Origin: Apoda limacodes
Lineage: Eukaryota > Arthropoda > Insecta > Lepidoptera > Limacodidae
Length of the DNA stretch: 64,000 nt
NCBI GenBank assembly: GCA_946406115.1
Contig: OX291562.1
Location: 11,190,001 to 11,254,000, forward strand
Direction: 5' to 3'
Position numbers and translations under genes: made by a program. The notes beneath the pieces are model-generated. The model had not been told where the DNA came from and did no database searches. It was given only the letters and a program-made list of their open reading frames with translations. Below are positions 58,181-64,000 of this stretch, piece after piece; position 1 is the stretch's first letter, and the number at the start of each line of letters is the position of its first letter.

Positions 58181-59147
58181 ATGGAGGACGTCGAAAATCT
58201 GTTAAAAACATGGGAACTTCCAGAACTAATTGATGTTTTCAAAGGTAAGTAAATTTTATTCGCTACCTACTAGGTAAACCCGCTAGTGAGTTTATATTTC
58301 ATGGTTTAGACGCATAATCTTGTTTCGAATCACCAATTTCTCAAGCGTACCTATTTCTTTCAATCGCTAAAGTTCCAATTCATAGTTCGACCAAACCGAC
58401 TCATAGGTACATAGGTACCTAAATACTATTTAACAGGCAGGTAACCTCGTCGAACAAGAATAGATAAGTAGTTCAACTTTAGATCCTAAACTTAGTACTA
58501 CAAATAATATATTGGTTAAGTTCCTGGTTAAGTTTACTATATAATACTTAGTAGGTACCTACTTACCTAAGGTGCGTTCCAATTCGCAACTAAAAGCTTT
58601 TTAGCTTGCTACTCATATGTAAATCTGATGGCACAGAGGAAGTTTTTCCCTTCCGCTCCTTTTTAGTTACTCTGACCGAAAGTGGTTTTGGCGCCGCGCC
58701 GGGGGTAGAGTAATTTTCCAACTGTCAAGTTGAATTCTTTACACTGCCATAGAAATGGTAGAAATTTACTCTTCTTAGTGTGAAAATTAATAAACGGGTT
58801 GATTTTTCAACTTTACCGGGCGATAATTACTCTGCTTTGGAACATAGCCCTATATCTATATTAATATTTTTTCCGCTTTGGACTTTCCAAGTTCCGTTAT
58901 TTAGTGTCGGTCAGAGACACGCCCTTTTGATTTATTACTGGCCAAGATTTAGGTACTCTAGTCTAGATTGTGTACCTACTATTTTATAACAAAGATTCAA
59001 AGCATTATGTAATCGTTTTCAGAAAATGAGGTAACATTAGAAGCTTTAGCCTCTTTAACACCAGAAATTATCAAAGATTTAATACCCAAAGCTGTAAAAC
59101 CCTTGGCGGGCGCTATTTCTTCGTTGTTGGAAGCCCTGGGCATATGA
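58181..59147 (+). CDS. Small SAM-like domain protein, two exons
   Basis: Exon 1 (58,181-58,244) starts at ATG after 'ctaatatcaa' and ends AAAG|GTAAGT in phase 1. Exon 2 (59,023-59,147) follows 'atcgttttcag' and ends TGA. The product is 62 residues: MEDVENLLKTWELPELIDVF, then KENEVTLEALASLTPEIIKD, then LIPKAVKPLAGAISSLLEAL and GI. The spacing of hydrophobic residues (L..W.L.ELIDVF.EN.V.LEAL..LT.E..K.LIP) fits the sterile alpha motif fold, a small helical protein-interaction module. It has no known partner here. A second frame stays open past the TGA to a GTAAGT at 59,209, so the protein may be longer in another form. SAM-like genes of this kind can belong to mobile elements. Confidence 0.6.
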
Positions 59148-59609
59148 ATATACAGACTTAAACACGTCTGCCTCTCCCTCTAAACTTCCACAGCTGACCA
59201 ACATTACTGTAAGTTTTTACAAGTGTTTGATTGTTACTTTATATTTCTGTGAATCCACTTGTGTAACCCTATTATCTAGTTCTGCAGAACATTTTCATAG
59301 TACTTACCTATTATTTTTGCTTTCACCAACATTTTAATATTACATAGTTCGCTAATAATTGTAACTTTCAGTAGCTATTGTGTAAATAGGACGTTATTTT
59401 TTTAATGCCTAAACTTGTTTAAATTTTTAAAATTTTCAATATGTAAAACATCTACTTAACTTCATTTTTTTTAACTTAGCTTGTCTGAATATTGTGACTT
59501 ATAGCTTACAGCTGATATATAAGTATAGGTATGAAGCATTACTTTAATTTGACTTACAGAACATTCTACAATTATCAGACATTGAAGCAGCTTTTTTTTT
59601 TTTTTGGGT

Positions 59610-60256
59610 AACCAACTTCAAAAAAGGAGGTTCTCAGTTTAACCTGTATGTATGTTTGTCTGTGATTATCTCGTGTTTGGCTGAACCAGTTTTCAGATAA
59701 GTATTTGTTACATTCTGGAGAAGGTTTTGGTATACAACAAATGGATGCGGTTTGCTTGATGGTAAACGGTCACTGCAGCCTATGGATGGTAGCAACACTT
59801 GGGGAGTTGCCGGTCCTTTAAAAATCTAATAACTTCTTTCTTAAAGAACCCCATACTCTAGTCCTTAGACAATTCCACAAAACACATCCAATTATACAAG
59901 CAGTAGAATACACACAGGAAACCAAAGTCTCTTCTTAGACTTAAGGGTTCGATACGGCTTGTGAATTTAGGATTGTCAACAATTTTCTTAGTGTATGAAA
60001 ATAAAGCCAGGTCACTTAAAGTAAAAAATTAAAACTTTTTAAGAATTATCTTCTAAGTGATTGTAAACACTGCACTAAAAAGGTTAGTATAATTATTTCA
60101 ATAATCTGATCAAAATTACAGTTTGAAGTTGGTGTCGTGCAAGTGAAATGTGATATAAACTGTTAGATATAGACACCAACTTCAAACTGTAATTATAATA
60201 AAAAAAAAATGAAATAATTATTTTTATCTTTTTAGTGCATCTTTTTGAAGTTGGTT
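59610..60256. mobile_element. TIR element ('aaccgacttcaaaaa' family), copy 2, with a LINE tail inside
   Basis: The ends are 'aaccaacttcaaaaaaggag' and 'atctttttgaagttggtt'. The inner inverted repeat (60,118-60,202) is the same as in copy 1 at 51.7 kb. A reverse-oriented LINE tail at 59,742-59,875 has been inserted into it. Confidence 0.6.
59742..59875 (-). mobile_element. Jockey/CR1-group LINE tail, reverse orientation
   Basis: The stretch 'tgatggtaaacggtcactgc', 'cctatgga', 'gagttgccggtcctttaaaa' and 'accccatactctagtcctta' is the complement of the tails at 23.8 and 50.8 kb. Confidence 0.65.
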
Positions 60257-60380
60257 GGTTTCTGTTAAAAAAGTTTTCATATTAAAAAAAATATGTGTTC
60301 ATAAGCTATGCACAAAAATCAAAAGGTTACCAAAAAATAATGTATGGCGTTTAAAATAAATAGATGGGCTTGAAGTCAAT

Positions 60381-60584
60381 ATGCCGGTTATACATTATTA
60401 TATGGGAATTTTATTAAGAACTGCAAATTTTGATGATCACTTTTTTGCATATGAGGTTGAAGAACCTGAAATACCAAAAGATGTAGTGACATTTCATAAA
60501 TTTCTCGTCTCACCAATTTCTTGTAATATAAGTATTTTAAAATCAGGGCGTAAATATGTAACAGTATGTAGCCCTTTATAAATA
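60381..60584 (+). CDS. Unrecognised 66-codon frame
   Basis: Encodes MPVIHYYMGILLRTANFDDH, FFAYEVEEPEIPKDVVTFHK and LVSPISCNISILKSGRKYVT, with a stop after CSPL. The composition is protein-like and the frame begins 1.2 kb after the SAM-like exons on the same strand. I cannot name a family. It may be a remnant of an element's coding region or chance. Confidence 0.25.
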
Positions 60585-61084
60585 GCACTTTCAGTTATTT
60601 GAGTCCTTGCTCAACTGTCCTTATCAGTAACATATAAATTTATTATAGTAGAAACAATATTCGCAAATTAGTATACTTGTGTATTTCACTTAAGGATTAC
60701 TGCTGATTAAACAGTTGTTATTGTATGATTATTTATGTAACATAGGTATAAATCGCGGTACGTAAGTTGACCTGCGCCGTAACACATTTTCGGTTCGTTA
60801 GTACATTACTCTCTTTTTTTTCTAATGAGAAAAACTAAAATGAACCTTTTTATTAAAATAAGTAGCTCAGATGAGCGATAAAGTGGTAAAAAACTGTTTC
60901 ATACAAGCTGCAATGGGTCTTGTAATTCAGTATAAAGTAACTTTATAGTAGCAACAATACGCTCACGACCCGTGCAGTAAGAATTTTCCCTGCACCCACT
61001 GGTGGGTAGATCATTGGGTGCAAGAGTCGTAAGCGCTACAATACACCTTTTTAGTTTGATACAAGCAACAACGGTCCTTATTAA

Positions 61085-62235
61085 CATCAAATAGGCAGCT
61101 TATTAGAAGAAATAATGCAACTTATTAATTTTAAATAAGGGACTTTATAGGCTTAAACAAAAAGCTATATGGGAACTACAATGCATCTTATTAACTTCAA
61201 ATAAGCAGCTTATTAGAAGCAACAATTTAACTTATTAATTTTAAATAAAAGACTTTATATGCTTAAACAAAAAGCTATACGGGAACTACAATGCATCTTA
61301 TTAACTTCAAATAAGCAGCTAATTAGAAGCAACAATTTAACTTATTAATTTTAAATAAGAGACTTTATAGGCTTAAACAAAAAGCTATATGGGAACTATA
61401 ATGCATCTTATTAACTTCAAATAAGCAGCTTATTAGAAGCAACAATTTAACTTATTAATTTTAAATAAGAGACTTTATAGGCTTAAAAAAAAAGCTATAT
61501 GGGAACTACAATACATCTTATTAACTTCAAATAAGCAGCTTATTAGAAGCAACAATTTAACTTATTAATTTTAAATAAGAGACTTTATAGGCTTAAACAA
61601 AAAGCTATATGGGAACTACAATACATCTTATTAACTTCAAATAAGCAGCTTATTAGAAGCAACAATTTAACTTATTAATTTTAAATAAGAGACTTTATAG
61701 GCTTAAACAAAAAGCTATATGGGAACTATAATGCATCTTATTAACTTCAAATAAGCAGCTTATTAGAAGCAACAATTTAACTTATTAATTTTAAATAAGA
61801 GACTTTATAGGCTTAAACAAAAAGCTATATGGGAACTACAATACATCTTATTAACTTCAAATAAGCAGCTTATTAGAAGCAACAATTTAACTTATTAATT
61901 TTAAATAAGAGACTTTATAGGCTTAAACAAAAAGCTATATGGGAACTACAATACATCTTATTAACTTCAAATAAGCAGCTTATTAGAAGCAACAATTTAA
62001 CTTATTAATTTTAAATAAGAGACTTTATAGGCTTAAACAAAAAGCTATATGGGAACTATAATGCATCTTATTAACTTTAAATAAGCAGCTTATTAGAAGC
62101 AACAATTTAACTTATTAATTTTAAATAAGAGACTTTATAGGCTTAAAGAAAAAGCTATATGGGAACTACAATGCACCTTTTTAACTTCAAATAAGCAGCT
62201 TTATAAGAGCTACAATGAATCATTTGAGTTTTAAA
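61085..62235. repeat. 110-bp tandem array, ten full units plus worn ends
   Basis: 'gcagctta' or a close match recurs at 61,095, 61,205, 61,315 and every 110 bases to 62,195. Units share 'agaagcaacaatttaactta', 'ttttaaataagagactttat', 'aaaaagctatatgggaacta' and 'atcttattaacttcaaataa'. Inner units differ by only a few bases, outer ones more. Weaker relatives extend to about 62,440. Confidence 0.95.
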
Positions 62236-62506
62236 TAAGTTGATTGACAAAAGCAAAAATGCCCCTTTTAATAACAAGTAAATAGCTTTCTACCGACAGT
62301 AATATTCGTTTTTTAATTCGAAATGTCTGGCTTTACTGAAGTTACAAAAAGTATTTTTAGTAACAAATAAGCAGCTTGATGGACCCATCAACAATTTTAA
62401 GTTTATAACTGTTAACAAGATACTTTATAGGCTCGTATTTAAATAAGAAAGTTGATTGCTGCTAATAATATTTTGATTCCATCAATTAAGTATTTTTTTC
62501 AGTGTA

Positions 62507-64000
62507 TGGTTTAGAGTTTTTTTATGGCTTGAACATGTTAAATATTGCCAGTTCTAATAAACTGACTCAAAAAAAAACCATAAAATGCAGTTGACCCACT
62601 GTAATTCAAGATATGCCTTTTAATATGCAACTTGCAAATAATGCGATAGTGATGTAACAGGTGACTTCAGTGATATCGAAAACGCGTAGAGGTCAGAATG
62701 AAAGTTCGAATAATCGATCGATTGTCCGTTGTTATCCATGCGAGGTCGTCGCACCAGGCAGACGCGTGGGCGCCTCGCGCGTCTATTGGCCCGCCAACAT
62801 CACGCCACCTTTCATGTTTAAATTTGGAACATAATGCAGCCGGTATAGAGATCAATCGGGTTTGTTCTACATTCTATCAAGCCCGTGTTGTTGACAATGT
62901 GATGCCAGATCCACTAGTTAACTTTATGTTATGTCATAATGGAAGCTATAGTGAATACAATCGGCTTTTATGATGCTAAAAATTATTGCAATTCTTTATA
63001 TAACTCTAGTATTTCTTATATAATGTCACTCAACAGCAAGTAGCGCTCATGGTCCACTGGTGCTCATCGATGCACAAAACGGTACAAAATAGTGAGGCGG
63101 CGTGGTCGGATATCAGATAGGTGACCGCTAGAGACAAACTATAGAGGCTAAATCCCCGGATGACATTAGTGGCGATGCACAAAGGGAGCAGTATACCTTT
63201 CTTAAAATCATTTCAGAGGTGACAACTCTCTCTTTTTTGCTATTTGCAAAAAAATAAAATAAAGATTTAATTTTATATAAAGAACGTAGAACCGATAATT
63301 TTTTTTAAAAAAAAGTTAAAACGAAGTCTCTCACTGAAATTGTAATGTTTTTATATTATTAACTTAAAATTTAAATAATGGGATAGGAATAAAAAATGTT
63401 TTCTTATAGACGGGGTTGGGGTTTCATTAGTGAGCTCTCGATAATTTGGCACGCGAGATCTTCACTAGTGAATGACAATAATCGCAAAAGTAAAAAAGTT
63501 ATAACATGAACAGTCGGTAATCCTATAGCGCAAGGTGGAAACTAATATTTTAATATTATCTTTTTATATAAATTTTGTTAAAGCTGTACGATTGTTTGTT
63601 ATTATTATCCACTTTATTTTAATGCACACATTACCTTATATTATGTTAAAAAAAAAAAAAATTATACTAAAAAGTATTGGTCATCGGATTAAGGGCAGCC
63701 ACTTACTTATTCGCGCCGACCGCACCGAACCGATGTCGCCTTTCGAACTATTGTTCCAGTGATTTGCTTCGTTTCGTGAGGATAGGTGCGTGTGCAGGTG
63801 GTTCATCATCAAATTTCATACAACCAAAATACGACTAGTTCGGTGCGGTCGATACGGATATGTGTTTGTTCAGCTTTATGGTTGACAATATAACCTATTT
63901 GTTAATCAGTAGGGCGCGTGGTTGGTAACTGATTGAGAAATGGGCACTCGAAGTCACTACTGACATAAGTTTAATGAGTTAATTAGAGTAGGTAATTTCT
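62507..64000. other. Unassigned DNA at the right edge
   Basis: No supported gene. A GC-rich patch at 62,740-62,830 gives short open frames on both strands. 'cgaccgcaccgaac' at about 63,717 is repeated inverted at about 63,838-63,851. This could be a promoter region for a gene outside the window or for the missing GPAT start, but nothing proves it. Confidence 0.4.

Larger units (their letters stand above)
56103..62506. mobile_element. Possible 6.4-kb element bounded by 'tacactgaaa' inverted ends
   Basis: The left end 'tacactgaaagaaaaaca' (56,103) is matched in reverse at 62,489-62,506 ('tatttttttcagtgta'). Sequence just inside the left end (56,411-56,434, 'tttaaataagaagctttata') resembles the 110-bp units near the right end ('tttaaataagagactttata'), as if the array were a subterminal repeat of one element. 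The SAM-like gene and a second TIR element lie between. No target-site duplication is evident, so the whole may be coincidence or a composite. Confidence 0.35.

Noticed and set aside
61085..62235. Possible CRISPR array
   Set aside because: The 110-bp units are contiguous with no unique spacers, and the DNA is from an animal nucleus. It is a tandem satellite.

Overview
The window looks like nuclear DNA of a moth or butterfly. It is AT-rich, its genes are split by GT-AG introns, and it is full of short repeats of the kind found across Lepidoptera (elements ending in the 'gcccgcggttccacc' and 'cgagtccgactcgcac' words, tRNA-derived SINEs, RTE and Jockey/CR1-group LINEs). Order and family calls rest on recognition by eye, not on a search.

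Four host-type genes or gene parts are visible. (1) 1,012-6,183, plus strand: the 3' end of an ADAM metalloprotease gene of the Meltrin/ADAM12/19 kind, covering the end of the cysteine-rich domain, an EGF-like module, a transmembrane segment and two alternative cytoplasmic tails. The protease part lies upstream of the window. (2) 21,617-24,251, plus strand: the complete gene for the spliceosomal protein Sm D2. Its start codon appears to be split by the first intron. (3) 32,797-51,217, minus strand: thirteen exons (747 codons plus stop) of a mitochondrial-type glycerol-3-phosphate acyltransferase with all four acyltransferase blocks. Roughly the first 80-110 residues were not found. (4) 58,181-59,147, plus strand: a two-exon gene for a 62-residue SAM-like protein. 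It lies inside a possible 6.4-kb repeat-bounded element.

The rest is mostly mobile DNA. 9-14 kb holds TIR elements, a Jockey-type endonuclease remnant, a degenerate tandem array and a tRNA-SINE. 17.5-21 kb holds a decayed Copia element on the minus strand, interrupted by a 694-bp TIR element. 24.7-29.7 kb holds a nearly intact RTE-type LINE on the minus strand, flanked by two identical 375-bp direct repeats. The acyltransferase introns carry a 3.3-kb Jockey/CR1-group LINE (47.6-50.9 kb, antisense to the gene), SINEs and many short repeats. 61.1-62.2 kb is an array of ten 110-bp units.

The genes are not an operon and have unrelated jobs: cell-surface proteolysis and signalling, pre-mRNA splicing, glycerolipid synthesis, and an unknown SAM-like product. 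The features most worth follow-up are the two ADAM tails, the 375-bp duplication at the RTE, the split Sm D2 start codon, and the 56.1-62.5 kb segment with its terminal repeats, 110-bp array and SAM-like gene.
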